A stretch of 64,000 nt of DNA from contig JAVBME010000005.1 of the NCBI GenBank assembly GCA_031552765.1, forward strand, positions 78,119 through 142,118, in the 5' to 3' direction. This DNA comes from JAVBME01 sp031552765 (GTDB taxonomy: Bacteria; Bacillota; Negativicutes; Acidaminococcales; JAISLQ01). The notes below the pieces were generated by a model. That model searched no databases. It was given only the letters and a program-made list of their open reading frames with translations, and was not told where the DNA came from. Shown in pieces: positions 26,119 through 35,351 of the stretch. A program made the position numbers and the translations under genes. The number at the start of each line of letters is the position of its first letter. The first letter of the stretch is position 1.

Positions 26119-27909
26119 ATGCAACATATAAGGGCGCATGTGCTGATATGCGCAGGCACGGGCTGTGTTTCGTCCGGCTCAAAAAAAGTACAGGAAAAAT
26201 TTGAAACAGAAATAACCGCCAAAGGTCTGGCGGATGAAGTGAAAGTAGTAGAAACCGGCTGCCATGGTTTTTGTGAAATGGGGCCGTTGGTCATCGTTTA
26301 CCCGGAAGGCACTTTTTATGTAAGGGTGCAGCCGGAAGACGTACCGGAAATAGTGGAAAACCATCTGTATAAGGGCCGTATAGTGGAAAGGCTGCTATAC
26401 AAAGAGCCGATGTCACAAGAAAGCGTTCCCAGTTACAGCGAAATAAACTTTTACCGCAAACAGCATCGCTTGGTATTGAAGAACTGCGGCCATATAAATC
26501 CTGACAGCATTGAAGAATACATCGCTGCCGATGGCTATGCCGCGCTCGGCAAGGCGCTTACCCAAATGACGCCGCAGCAAGTGGTGGAAGAAATAAAAAA
26601 ATCCGGCCTCAGGGGACGTGGCGGCGGCGGCTTTTCAACTGGTATGAAATGGCAGTTTGCCAGCCAATCGCCGGGCCCGAAAAAATACGTGGTCTGTAAT
26701 GCCGATGAAGGCGACCCCGGCGCTTTTATGGACAGGAGCGTTCTTGAAGGCGACCCGCACCGCATCATTGAAGGCATGGCCATCTGCGGCTATGCTATAG
26801 GTGCAGATGAAGGCTACGTCTATGTGCGCGCCGAATACCCCCTGGCCATCAAACGCCTCAGGAATGCTATCGAGCAGGCTGAAGCAATGGGCCTTTTAGG
26901 TAAAAATATTTTTGACAGTGGCTTTGACTTCAAACTGAATATCAAAGAAGGCGCCGGCGCTTTTGTCTGCGGTGAAGAAACAGCGCTTTTGGCTTCCATA
27001 GAAGGCGAACGCGGCATGCCGCGCCCACGCCCGCCTTTTCCGGCGGTATCCGGCCTTTGGGGCAAACCGACCAACATAAATAACGTGGAAACATTTGCCA
27101 ATGTTCCCAACATAATAAGCGCCGGCGCGGACGAATATATAAAAATAGGCACGGAAAAATCGCGTGGTACCAAGGTATTCGCCCTGACCGGCAAGATAAA
27201 CAATACCGGCCTGGCCGAAGTGCCTATGGGTATAACTATGCGCGAGATCATCTATGATATCGGCGGCGGCATAGTCGACGGCAAAAAGTTTAAAGCCGTA
27301 CAGATTGGCGGTCCCTCCGGCGGCTGTCTGCCGGAAGAACTTTTGGACCTGTCTATCGACTATGATTCGTTGACCGCGGCCGGCGCCATGATGGGCTCGG
27401 GCGGCCTGGTCGTCATGGACGAGACCACCTGTATGGTCGATGTGGCCAAATTCTTTTTGAATTTTACCCAATCGGAATCCTGCGGCAAATGTACTCCCTG
27501 CCGCGAAGGCACCAAACGCATGCTGGAGATACTCACCCGCATCACCGAAGGCGAAGGGCAGGAAAGCGATCTGGCCCTACTTGAGGACTTGGCTTACAGC
27601 ATAAAACAGACCGCGCTCTGCGGCTTGGGGCAGACCGCTCCCAATCCTGTTTTGAGCACCCTTAAATACTTCAGGCATGAGTATGAGGCGCATATACAAG
27701 AACAACGTTGCCCGGCCGGCGCTTGTACGGCCCTGGCTTCCTACGTGATAACAGACGCCTGCCGCGGTTGCGGCCTGTGCAAGAAGGCCTGCCCGGTAGA
27801 CGCCATAACCGGCGAACCAAAAGGCAAGCACGTAATAAATGCCGAAATCTGCATCAAATGCGGCCTCTGCCAGTCCAAATGCCCGTTCAAAGCGGTAATG
27901 GCCGGCTGA
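26119..27909 (+). CDS. hydB: NADH-dependent [FeFe] hydrogenase, NuoF-like flavin subunit
   Basis: 596 residues in four parts. First is an N-terminal 2Fe-2S thioredoxin-like domain (Cys11, Cys16, Cys48, Cys52). Then comes the FMN/NADH domain (RGRGGGGFSTGMKW; CNADEGDPGAFMDR; GEETALLASIEG). Next is the SLBB region and the SCGKCTPCREGTKRM 4Fe-4S site. Last are two ferredoxin-type clusters (CRGCGLCKKACP and CIKCGLCQSKCP). It exchanges electrons with NAD(H) in the cytosol. Whether the complex bifurcates with ferredoxin cannot be told by eye, but the layout is that of HydABC. Confidence 0.95.
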   Translation: MQHIRAHVLICAGTGCVSSGSKKVQEKFETEITAKGLADEVKVVETGCHGFCEMGPLVIVYPEGTFYVRVQPEDVPEIVENHLYKGRIVERLLYKEPMSQESVPSYSEINFYRKQHRLVLKNCGHINPDSIEEYIAADGYAALGKALTQMTPQQVVEEIKKSGLRGRGGGGFSTGMKWQFASQSPGPKKYVVCNADEGDPGAFMDRSVLEGDPHRIIEGMAICGYAIGADEGYVYVRAEYPLAIKRLRNAIEQAEAMGLLGKNIFDSGFDFKLNIKEGAGAFVCGEETALLASIEGERGMPRPRPPFPAVSGLWGKPTNINNVETFANVPNIISAGADEYIKIGTEKSRGTKVFALTGKINNTGLAEVPMGITMREIIYDIGGGIVDGKKFKAVQIGGPSGGCLPEELLDLSIDYDSLTAAGAMMGSGGLVVMDETTCMVDVAKFFLNFTQSESCGKCTPCREGTKRMLEILTRITEGEGQESDLALLEDLAYSIKQTALCGLGQTAPNPVLSTLKYFRHEYEAHIQEQRCPAGACTALASYVITDACRGCGLCKKACPVDAITGEPKGKHVINAEICIKCGLCQSKCPFKAVMAG

Positions 27910-27946
27910 TTGTCGGGAGTATTGAATAAAGGAGCGTTAAAACGAT

Positions 27947-29671
27947 ATGGAAATGGTCAACGTTACGATAGACGGCAAAACGATCAGCGTAAATAAGCAA
28001 GCTACCGTTTTGCACGCCGCCCGCAAGGCCGGCATAAAGATCCCTACTCTTTGCTACCATCCCGAGCTGCGGCCGGAAGGAGCCTGCCGCATCTGCGTTG
28101 TCGAGGTGGAAGGCGCCAGGAGTCTTGTCGCTTCCTGCGTATACCCGGTCAATGAAGGCATGGTGGTGCGGACGAATACCGCTGCGGTAAGGCGTGCGCG
28201 TAAGACAGTGGTGGAATTGATACTGGCCAACCACTCTAAAGACTGTCTGTCCTGCGCGCGCAACCAGAACTGTGAATTGCAGGAAATATCCGCCGAGGTA
28301 GGCGTCAGGGAAGTGCGTTTCGAAGGGGAACGCAAACTGCACAAACTTGATAACAACAACCCCTCGCTGGTGCGCGATAATGAAAAATGCATACTGTGCG
28401 GGCGCTGCATCAGGGCCTGTTCCGAACGCCAGGGTACGCATGTTTACAGTTTTGTCAACCGCGGTTTTGATACTACCGTCGCGCCCGCTTTTGAAGTAGG
28501 CCTCGACCAGGCGCCCTGTACCTACTGCGGGCAATGCAGCGCGGTCTGCCCGACCGGCGCTATTGTGGAAAAAGACGACACGGACAAAGTATGGGCGGCG
28601 CTGTCCGACCCGACCAAGCATGTAGTGGTGCAGACTGCCCCATCGGTAAGGATAGGCCTCGGCGAAACGCTCGGCATGGAGCCGGGCAGCGTTGTGACCG
28701 GAAAAATGGTGGCGGCTCTTCGCCACATGGGATTTGATAAGGTATTCGACACGGATTTTTCCGCCGACCTTACCATCATGGAAGAAGGCTCGGAATTGAT
28801 ACACCGCTTGAAAAATAACGGCAAACTGCCGCAGATAACATCCTGCAGCCCGGGCTGGGTAAATTTTGCCGAAATAAAATACCCCGACCTGCTGGAGCAT
28901 CTGTCCACAGCCAAGTCGCCGCAGCAGATGTTCGGCGCTTTGGTAAAGACCTATTATGCGGAAAAAAGCGGTGTCGCCCCCAAAGATATAGTATCAGTGT
29001 CCGTCATGCCCTGCACGGCGAAAAAGGCCGAAGCGGTTCGTCCGGAAATGAACTCCAGCGGTTACCGCGATGTCGACTATGTAATAACGACCCGCGAGCT
29101 TGGCCGCATGATCAGGGAAACTGGTCTTGATTTTGCCAAACTCAAGGAAGAAGAGTTTGACACTCCGATGGGCATCAGCAGTGGCGCGGGCGTTATTTTC
29201 GGCTCTACCGGCGGCGTCATGGAGGCTGCTTTGCGGACGGTTTACGAGGTGCTTACCGGGACAGAACTTGGCGTCATCGACTTTAAAGCGGTGCGCGGCC
29301 TTGAGGGCTTCCGGGAGGCGACGGTGAATATTGCCGGCATTGACGTCAAGGTAGCGGTGGTACATACGCTGGTGGAAGCAGATAAGATAATGCAAAAAGT
29401 GCGCGAAGGCAAGGCCGACTACCATTTTATAGAGGTCATGGCTTGTCCGGGCGGCTGTCTTGGCGGCGGCGGCCAGCCCATACCGGTAGACAGGGAAATA
29501 CGGCTCAAGCGCCAGGCGGCTATTTATGATTGTGATGCCAGCATGGCGATACGGAAATCGCACGAAAACCCGGCTATTAAAGAACTTTATGATACATGGC
29601 TGGGTCAGCCGATGAGCGAGAAAGCCCACCATTTGCTTCATACCCATTACCATGCCCAGCATAGGGGCTGA
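27947..29671 (+). CDS. hydA: [FeFe] hydrogenase catalytic subunit
   Basis: 574 residues. In order: a 2Fe-2S domain (Cys36, 47, 50, 64), the His-ligated 4Fe-4S site (His96, Cys100, 103, 109), two ferredoxin-type clusters (Cys148-158 and Cys191-201), and the H-cluster domain. The H-cluster motifs are TSCSPGW (Cys300), MPCTAKK (Cys356) and ACPGGCLGGGGQP (Cys500, Cys504). All ligands are present, so the enzyme should be active in H2 production or uptake. The TSCSP form rather than TSCCP occurs in trimeric HydABC enzymes. Last gene of the operon, followed by a terminator. Confidence 0.96.
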   Translation: MEMVNVTIDGKTISVNKQATVLHAARKAGIKIPTLCYHPELRPEGACRICVVEVEGARSLVASCVYPVNEGMVVRTNTAAVRRARKTVVELILANHSKDCLSCARNQNCELQEISAEVGVREVRFEGERKLHKLDNNNPSLVRDNEKCILCGRCIRACSERQGTHVYSFVNRGFDTTVAPAFEVGLDQAPCTYCGQCSAVCPTGAIVEKDDTDKVWAALSDPTKHVVVQTAPSVRIGLGETLGMEPGSVVTGKMVAALRHMGFDKVFDTDFSADLTIMEEGSELIHRLKNNGKLPQITSCSPGWVNFAEIKYPDLLEHLSTAKSPQQMFGALVKTYYAEKSGVAPKDIVSVSVMPCTAKKAEAVRPEMNSSGYRDVDYVITTRELGRMIRETGLDFAKLKEEEFDTPMGISSGAGVIFGSTGGVMEAALRTVYEVLTGTELGVIDFKAVRGLEGFREATVNIAGIDVKVAVVHTLVEADKIMQKVREGKADYHFIEVMACPGGCLGGGGQPIPVDREIRLKRQAAIYDCDASMAIRKSHENPAIKELYDTWLGQPMSEKAHHLLHTHYHAQHRG

Positions 29672-29679
29672 CTAGTTAA

Positions 29680-29710
29680 AAAAAGGCGGAATTTTTTCCG
29701 CCTTTTTCTC
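29680..29710 (+). terminator. Terminator of the hydrogenase operon
   Basis: AAAAAGGCGGA / TCCGCCTTTTT with loop ATTTTT, then CTCTTTTT. Confidence 0.9.
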
Positions 29711-30196
29711 TTTTTGTGCTGGCAATTAATTTAGATTTCTGTTAAAATAAAAAGGTCACAAGATTTAGAAATAAGAAATTACAAAGATTATGTAAAAAAT
29801 ATTTCGAAAATTATATTTTACAGCAGGAAAACAGCATCTTGTAGCGAATATATATTAACATACTCGCTATAAGAATAAAGCCGAATTATGCATGCTCTTT
29901 TTCTCAGCTGATACAATTTACAAAATGAATAAGGCCATCTACGGCATACGGACTGAAAAAGCATGCTTTTTTGGAAAATATGTTGGCGACAGTTTACGGC
30001 TTGGTCCCTTCCGAGACCCGGGCGATTAGTGAGCTGGCACTTGGTGTATTGAATCCGCATAATTGCTTATTAGTAGGTTCATTTCTGGGTGGCTGGCTTT
30101 TTTATTTTCTTTTGGCTGTTGAACGAAGAATTTTCTGGTACGCCCGTTTTTGCGGACGCTATCAAAAGATATAAATTTTAAGGAGGACTTAGAAGA
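29708..30196. other. Long leader region ahead of the propionate operon
   Basis: About 490 bases without a convincing gene. They contain an imperfect palindrome (TAGCGA...TCGCTA, 29836-29871) and a large attenuator-like stem-loop (29890-29972). The second half is less AT-rich. I searched for a B12 riboswitch, because a B12 enzyme follows, and saw no B12 box. No promoter stands out. Confidence 0.5.
29890..29972 (+). promoter_or_regulatory. Attenuator-like stem-loop upstream of the CoA transferase
   Basis: GCATGCT (29890-29896) pairs with AGCATGC (29960-29966). The stem continues with small bulges through TTTTT/AAAA and CAG/CTG, enclosing a 45-base loop. Six T residues follow the 3' arm (29967-29972), as in an intrinsic terminator with a large loop. 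It may be a conditional terminator for the propionate operon. Confidence 0.45.
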
Positions 30197-31702
30197 ATGA
30201 TTGAAATTCGTGATCGCATTCGAAACAAGGCCTTGCATGCCAAGATTACGACTGCCGAAGCTGCGGCGGCGATGATCAAAGACGGCATGAACATTGGCGC
30301 CAGCGGCTTTACCCCCGCCGGCTATCCGAAAGCCGTGCCTTTGGCCATGGCGGAAAGAGCCAAAAAAGAGCCTTTCCAGATCAACCTCTGGACCGGCGCG
30401 TCTGTAGGTAAAGAACTTGACGGCGCACTAGCTGAAGCCGGCGTTATCAAAAAACGCCTGCCTTACCAGACCAACGACGCTTTGCGTAAATCTATCAACA
30501 GCGGCAAAGTCCAATACCTTGACCTGCACCTGAGCCACGTGGCTCAAATGTCCCGTTATGGTTTTTTGGGCGGCGAAGTTGACATAGCAATAGTCGAAGT
30601 TTGCGCTATCACCGAAGACGGCGGTTTGGTACCGACTACTTCCGTCGGCAACACTCCTTCTTTCATACAGAGCGCCAAACATGTCATAGTAGAAGTAAAC
30701 GTCAGCCAGCCGTGCGAACTCGAGGGCATGCACGATATATACATCCCGCTTGATCCTCCGCACCGTCAGCCTGTGCCTATAGTCAAATCGGACGACCGCA
30801 TCGGCACGACTTATATCCCTTGTGATCCCAGCAAAATAATCGCTATCGTTCCCTGCGACATCATCGACGGCACCCGCGATCTGGCGCCCATTGACGACGA
30901 CGCCAAAGCCATGAGCGGCCACTTGATCGAGTTTTTGAATAATGAAATCAAACAGGGCCGTTTACCGAAAAACCTCCTGCCGCTGCAATCCGGCGTAGGT
31001 TCGGTGGCTAACGCCGTTATCTCCGGCCTGGTATCCTCGCCGTTTGAAAACTTGTCGGTTTATACCGAAGTTATCCAGGACGGCATGTTTGACCTGATCG
31101 ACGCCGGCAAACTAGTCGTCGCTTCCGGTACTTCACTTAGCCCGTCTCCCGGCGCTTTGAAGAAATTCTATGCCGATATCAAAAAATACTGCCCGAAGCT
31201 TATCTTAAGGCCTCAGGAAATCGCCAATAGCCCTGAAATGGCCCGCCGCCTCGGCGTCATCGCCATGAACACAGCTATCGAATTCGATATCTTCGGCCAT
31301 GTAAATTCCACCCACACTGTGGGTACCAAAATGATGAACGGTATCGGCGGCTCCGGCGACTTTGCCCGTAACGGCTACCTGACCTTCTTCTTTACCAACT
31401 CGGTCGCCAAAGGCGGCGCCATCTCGTCTGTCGTTCCCATGTGCTCGCACATCGATCACACCGAACACGACGTCGATGTATTCGTCACCGAACGCGGCGT
31501 AGCGGACGTTCGTGGCCTTAGCCCGAAAGAACGCGCCCGCGTCATCATCAAGAACACTGCGCACCCTGATTACCAGCCGATCTTGATGGATTATCTCGAA
31601 AGAGGAGAAAAAGCCACTGGCTTTGCTCATACACCCCATCTTATCGATGAGGCGCTTTCATTCCATACCCGGTTTATGCAAACCGGCAGTATGAAGAAGT
31701 AA
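30197..31702 (+). CDS. Acetyl-CoA hydrolase/transferase family CoA transferase (probable succinyl-CoA:propionate/acetate type)
   Basis: 501 residues, the size of the Cat1/ScpC/AarC family. The N-terminal half has GMNIGASGFTPAGYPKA. The catalytic Glu is expected in YTEVIQDG near residue 290. The C-terminal half has GIGGSGDFARNGYL, a CoA-site motif. The setting, directly upstream of methylmalonyl-CoA mutase, epimerase and decarboxylase, argues that it swaps CoA between propionyl-CoA and succinate, closing the succinate-to-propionate cycle. Substrate choice is inferred from context. The start has AAGGAGG. Confidence 0.9.
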   Translation: MIEIRDRIRNKALHAKITTAEAAAAMIKDGMNIGASGFTPAGYPKAVPLAMAERAKKEPFQINLWTGASVGKELDGALAEAGVIKKRLPYQTNDALRKSINSGKVQYLDLHLSHVAQMSRYGFLGGEVDIAIVEVCAITEDGGLVPTTSVGNTPSFIQSAKHVIVEVNVSQPCELEGMHDIYIPLDPPHRQPVPIVKSDDRIGTTYIPCDPSKIIAIVPCDIIDGTRDLAPIDDDAKAMSGHLIEFLNNEIKQGRLPKNLLPLQSGVGSVANAVISGLVSSPFENLSVYTEVIQDGMFDLIDAGKLVVASGTSLSPSPGALKKFYADIKKYCPKLILRPQEIANSPEMARRLGVIAMNTAIEFDIFGHVNSTHTVGTKMMNGIGGSGDFARNGYLTFFFTNSVAKGGAISSVVPMCSHIDHTEHDVDVFVTERGVADVRGLSPKERARVIIKNTAHPDYQPILMDYLERGEKATGFAHTPHLIDEALSFHTRFMQTGSMKK

Positions 31703-31718
31703 AAGGAGGATTTTGAGA

Positions 31719-33368
31719 ATGGCAAATGACAATCTAAAAGCCGGGATGCAAGAGTACACCGCGTTGGTGGAAAAAACTCTTGCCAAAGCTCCCGAGCGCA
31801 CCAATCTGGAGGTAAACAGGCTTTACACTCCGCTTGACTTAGCTCAAGATTTTGATTATTCAACCCATCTTGGCTTCCCCGGCGAATACCCCTTCACCCG
31901 TGGTGTTCAGCCGACCATGTATCGCGGCCGTGTCTGGACCATGCGTATGTACGCAGGTTTCTCTACTGCCGAAGAATCCAACAAACGCTATCGTTACCTG
32001 CTCGAGTCCGGCGGCACAGGCCTCTCCTGCGCCTTTGACCTGCCGACCCAGATCGGTTATGACTCTGACGATCCGATTTCCGAAGGCGAAGTCGGTAAAG
32101 TTGGCGTTGCTATAGACTCCCTGCGCGACATGGAAATACTCTTTGATCAAATTCCTCTCGATAAAGTTTCCACTTCCATGACCATCAACGCCCCGGCCTC
32201 CGTTCTTTTGGCCATGTATATAGCCGTTGCTGAAAAGCAAGGCATAGGCGCTGATAAACTTACCGGTACCATCCAAAACGATATACTCAAAGAATATGCC
32301 GCCCGTGGTACCTATATATTCCCGCCAAAACCTTCCATGCGTCTTATCACTAATATTTTCGAATATTGCGCCAAAAACGTACCGCAATGGAATACCATTT
32401 CCATTTCCGGTTACCATATCCGCGAAGCCGGTTCGACCGCCGCGCAGGAAATCGCCTTCACCATCGCCGACGGTATCGCTTATGTAGAAGCGGCCATCAA
32501 AGCCGGTATGGACGTAGACGCTTTCGCCGGCCGTCTGTCCTTCTTCTGGAACGCTCACAATAACGTGCTGGAAGAAGTTGCGAAATTCCGCGCTTCCCGC
32601 CGCGTATGGGCCAAGGTCATGAAAGACCGCTTTGGCGCGAAAAAAGCCAAATCCCAAATGCTGCGCGTACACACCCAGACCGCCGGTTCCATGCTGACTG
32701 CGCAACAGGTTGACAACAACATCGTCCGCGTTGCCCTTCAGACTGCCGCGGCCGTTATGGGCGGTACCCAGTCCCTGCACACTAACTCCAGAGATGAAGC
32801 GTTGGCTCTGCCGACCGAAGCCTCCGTGCAAATAGCCCTTCGCACCCAACAGATCGTTGCTTACGAAAGCGGCCTTGCCGACACCATCGATCCGCTGGGC
32901 GGCTCTTACTATGTAGAAGCTCTCACCGACAAGATCGAAGCCGAATGCTGGGAGTACATCAAGAAAATAGATGAACTCGGCGGCGCACCGACTGCTATCG
33001 AGCACGGTTATATCCAAAAAGAGATCCAGGAAAGCGCCTACAAATGGCAAATGCAAGTTGAAAAAGGCGAGCGCGTCATCGTCGGCGTCAACAAATTCCA
33101 GGTCAAAGAAGAAGCTCCGAAGAATCTCCTGCGCGTAGATGCTTCGGTTGGCGAACTGCAAAAACAGAAACTTGCCAAACTGAGAGCTGAACGCGACAAC
33201 GCCGCTGTAGACAAAGCTCTTGACGCTCTCGAGGCTGGCTGCAAAGACGAAAGCGTCAACCTGATGCCGCTTATCCTGGCAGCTGTAAAAGCCTACGCGA
33301 CCGAAGGCGAAATCTGCAACCGCATGCGCAAAGTATTCGGCGAATACAAAGCCGCGACAACTCTGTAA
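31719..33368 (+). CDS. Methylmalonyl-CoA mutase, large (catalytic) subunit
   Basis: 549 residues holding only the TIM-barrel catalytic part. It rearranges succinyl-CoA to (R)-methylmalonyl-CoA. The active-site segment MRMYAGFSTAEESN retains the Tyr that distinguishes methylmalonyl- from isobutyryl-CoA mutases, and FDLPTQIGYDSD follows. The B12-binding domain is a separate gene 24 bases downstream, an arrangement found in archaea and some bacteria rather than the fused chain. ATG 31719 follows AAGGAGG; an in-frame TTG six bases earlier is less likely. Confidence 0.92.
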   Translation: MANDNLKAGMQEYTALVEKTLAKAPERTNLEVNRLYTPLDLAQDFDYSTHLGFPGEYPFTRGVQPTMYRGRVWTMRMYAGFSTAEESNKRYRYLLESGGTGLSCAFDLPTQIGYDSDDPISEGEVGKVGVAIDSLRDMEILFDQIPLDKVSTSMTINAPASVLLAMYIAVAEKQGIGADKLTGTIQNDILKEYAARGTYIFPPKPSMRLITNIFEYCAKNVPQWNTISISGYHIREAGSTAAQEIAFTIADGIAYVEAAIKAGMDVDAFAGRLSFFWNAHNNVLEEVAKFRASRRVWAKVMKDRFGAKKAKSQMLRVHTQTAGSMLTAQQVDNNIVRVALQTAAAVMGGTQSLHTNSRDEALALPTEASVQIALRTQQIVAYESGLADTIDPLGGSYYVEALTDKIEAECWEYIKKIDELGGAPTAIEHGYIQKEIQESAYKWQMQVEKGERVIVGVNKFQVKEEAPKNLLRVDASVGELQKQKLAKLRAERDNAAVDKALDALEAGCKDESVNLMPLILAAVKAYATEGEICNRMRKVFGEYKAATTL

Positions 33369-33392
33369 GAGAGATTTAGGGAGGGACTATAA

Positions 33393-33785
33393 ATGGATAA
33401 ACGTATTAGAGTATTGGTGGCCAAACCAGGCCTTGACGGCCATGACCGCGGCGCCAAAGTAGTTGCCCGCGCGCTTCGCGACGCCGGCTTTGAAGTTATT
33501 TACACAGGCATTCGTCTTACCCCGGAGCAGATCGTTGAAACCGCTCTTCAAGAAGACGTAAACGTTATCGCCCTGAGCTTGCTCTCCGGCGCGCACAACA
33601 CCCTGTTCCCGAAAGTTATTGAACTTTTGAACGCCAAAGGCTTGAAAGACGTTCTGACCATCGGCGGCGGCGTTATTCCTGATGCCGACATCCCTGGCCT
33701 CAAAAAGGCTGGCGTGTCCGAAATATTCACCCCGGGCACCCCGACCGGCAAAATCGTCGAATTCATCAAAGCCAACGTAAAATAA
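33393..33785 (+). CDS. Methylmalonyl-CoA mutase, small cobalamin-binding subunit
   Basis: 130 residues, a stand-alone Rossmann-like B12 domain. The DxHxxG motif reads Asp15-Gly-His17-Asp-Arg-Gly20, with His17 the lower ligand of cobalt. SLLSGAH and IGGGVIPD complete the B12 pocket. It must pair with the large subunit encoded just upstream. Confidence 0.95.
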   Translation: MDKRIRVLVAKPGLDGHDRGAKVVARALRDAGFEVIYTGIRLTPEQIVETALQEDVNVIALSLLSGAHNTLFPKVIELLNAKGLKDVLTIGGGVIPDADIPGLKKAGVSEIFTPGTPTGKIVEFIKANVK

Positions 33786-33805
33786 TATTCTATAAAAGAG
33801 CGTAT

Positions 33806-33833
33806 CTAGCAGCCAGGGTCTCCTGGCTGCTAG
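33806..33833 (+). repeat. Perfect 12-bp stem-loop between mutase and MeaB genes
   Basis: CTAGCAGCCAGG / CCTGGCTGCTAG with the tetraloop GTCT. No T-run follows, so it is not a standard terminator. An RNA-stability or processing hairpin within the operon is likely. Confidence 0.7.
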
Positions 33834-33879
33834 ACTGCGCCTCACACATAGGACAAGAATCCGCAAGGCGGTGTAAGGA

Positions 33880-34818
33880 ATGAATATTGTTGAAGGTGTA
33901 TTGAATAAATCAAGGCTGGCGGCCTCGCGGGCTATAACCGCTGTGGAAAACGAATATGATGAAGCAGTAGACATCATGTGTCAGCTTTACCCTCATACTG
34001 GCAATGCATATGTCATTGGTATAACCGGGCCACCGGGCGCGGGCAAGAGCACTTTGACGGATAAACTGGCCAAAGAGTACCGCAAACGCGGCAAGACAGT
34101 CGGTATAGTCGCTATCGACCCGACCAGCCCGTATTCTGGCGGCGCCATCCTGGGCGACAGGATCAGGATGACTGATATATGCATGGATGAAGGGGTCTTC
34201 ATCCGCAGTATGGCTACACGCGGCAGTCTGGGCGGTTTGTCGCAGAAAACTGCCGATGCAGTGAAAATATTGGATGCCTTTGGTTTTGACATCATAATCA
34301 TTGAAACTGTAGGTGTTGGACAGTCTGAAGTTGACATAGTCAAAACAGCGGATACCACTATGGTCGTGATGGTGCCAGGCCTTGGCGACGATATTCAGGC
34401 CATAAAAGCCGGTATACTTGAAATAGGCGATCTTTTTACTATCAATAAAGCTGACCGGGAAGGCGTGGAAAAGGTCCACATCGAAATCGAAATGATGTTG
34501 GAACTTAATCCGAAAGCTGAAGGCTGGAAGCCGCCGATCAACCGTACTGTTGCCAGTAAAAATGAAGGAATTGTCGAGGTGGTTGATTCCATTGAGGAAC
34601 ATGCCAAGTACCTCAAAGACACGAAAGAGTTGGCGATGCGCCGGGCTGAACGCATAAAAACCGAGCTGGTGGCCATGCTAAATGACAAAGTAAATCGCCA
34701 TATAATGGAAACCATTGTAAATGCGTCGGATTTTGAAACAACAGTATCGAGTTTGCAAAAACGTGAAACCGACCCATATTCGGTAGCGGATAATATTGTT
34801 TGCAAAATCATCAAGTAG
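33880..34818 (+). CDS. meaB: Methylmalonyl-CoA mutase-associated GTPase MeaB
   Basis: This G3E-family GTPase loads and protects the B12 cofactor of the mutase. Walker A is GPPGAGKS (50-57). AIDPTSPYSGGAILGDR and the NKADREG base-specificity motif are typical. 312 residues is normal. It follows the two mutase genes, the usual neighbourhood. A small AT-rich hairpin with TTTTT lies just after its stop. Confidence 0.93.
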   Translation: MNIVEGVLNKSRLAASRAITAVENEYDEAVDIMCQLYPHTGNAYVIGITGPPGAGKSTLTDKLAKEYRKRGKTVGIVAIDPTSPYSGGAILGDRIRMTDICMDEGVFIRSMATRGSLGGLSQKTADAVKILDAFGFDIIIIETVGVGQSEVDIVKTADTTMVVMVPGLGDDIQAIKAGILEIGDLFTINKADREGVEKVHIEIEMMLELNPKAEGWKPPINRTVASKNEGIVEVVDSIEEHAKYLKDTKELAMRRAERIKTELVAMLNDKVNRHIMETIVNASDFETTVSSLQKRETDPYSVADNIVCKIIK

Positions 34819-34867
34819 TATAATATAATACTTTTTAGCTAGTACTTAAAATTAGGAGGTAAAAATC

Positions 34868-35278
34868 ATGTTTAAAGTGCTCCATATTGATCATATTGGT
34901 ATTGCGGTCAAAGATTTGGCTGCGACAAAAGATTTTTACACCAAAATGCTTGGTGTCAGCTCCACCCAGCCGGACGAAACTGTAGAGGAACAAAAAGTAA
35001 AAGTTAGCTTCTTTAAAATGGGCGACGCTGAACTGGAATTTTTGGAATCCACTGCTCCGGACGGCCCGATAGGCAAATTCATCGAGAAAAACGGCGAAGG
35101 CATCCAGCACATCGCTTTGATGGTAGATGACATCCGTGCCGCTTTGGCCGACCTGAAGGCTGCCGGCGTACGCCTTATCGATGAAACTCCCCGCTATGGC
35201 GCGGGCGGCAAAGAAATCGCCTTCCTGCACCCGAAAGCTACCGGCGGCGTTCTTCTCGAGCTGTGCGCCCCTAAGTAA
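34868..35278 (+). CDS. mce: Methylmalonyl-CoA epimerase
   Basis: 136 residues of the VOC (glyoxalase) fold. It interconverts (R)- and (S)-methylmalonyl-CoA. Metal-ligand segments HIDHIGIAVKDL, GIQHIALMVDD and LLELCAPK at the C-terminus are visible. The AGGAGG site is strong. It links the mutase product to the S-specific decarboxylase that follows. Confidence 0.93.
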   Translation: MFKVLHIDHIGIAVKDLAATKDFYTKMLGVSSTQPDETVEEQKVKVSFFKMGDAELEFLESTAPDGPIGKFIEKNGEGIQHIALMVDDIRAALADLKAAGVRLIDETPRYGAGGKEIAFLHPKATGGVLLELCAPK

Positions 35279-35351
35279 GCAGGTGACAGTATAGTGAATA
35301 TGCCCATAGGGTGTATATAGATGTCTAGATAAAGTATGGAGGTGCACTAAT

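Noticed and set aside
29971..30174. A 67-codon frame starting TTG before the CoA transferase, with one hydrophobic stretch
   Set aside because: No ribosome site, no familiar motif, and it overlaps the T-run of the attenuator-like hairpin. It might be a relic, but the evidence is too thin to annotate.
29708..30196. Cobalamin riboswitch expected before a B12-dependent mutase operon
   Set aside because: I looked for the B12 box and its surrounding helices and saw none.
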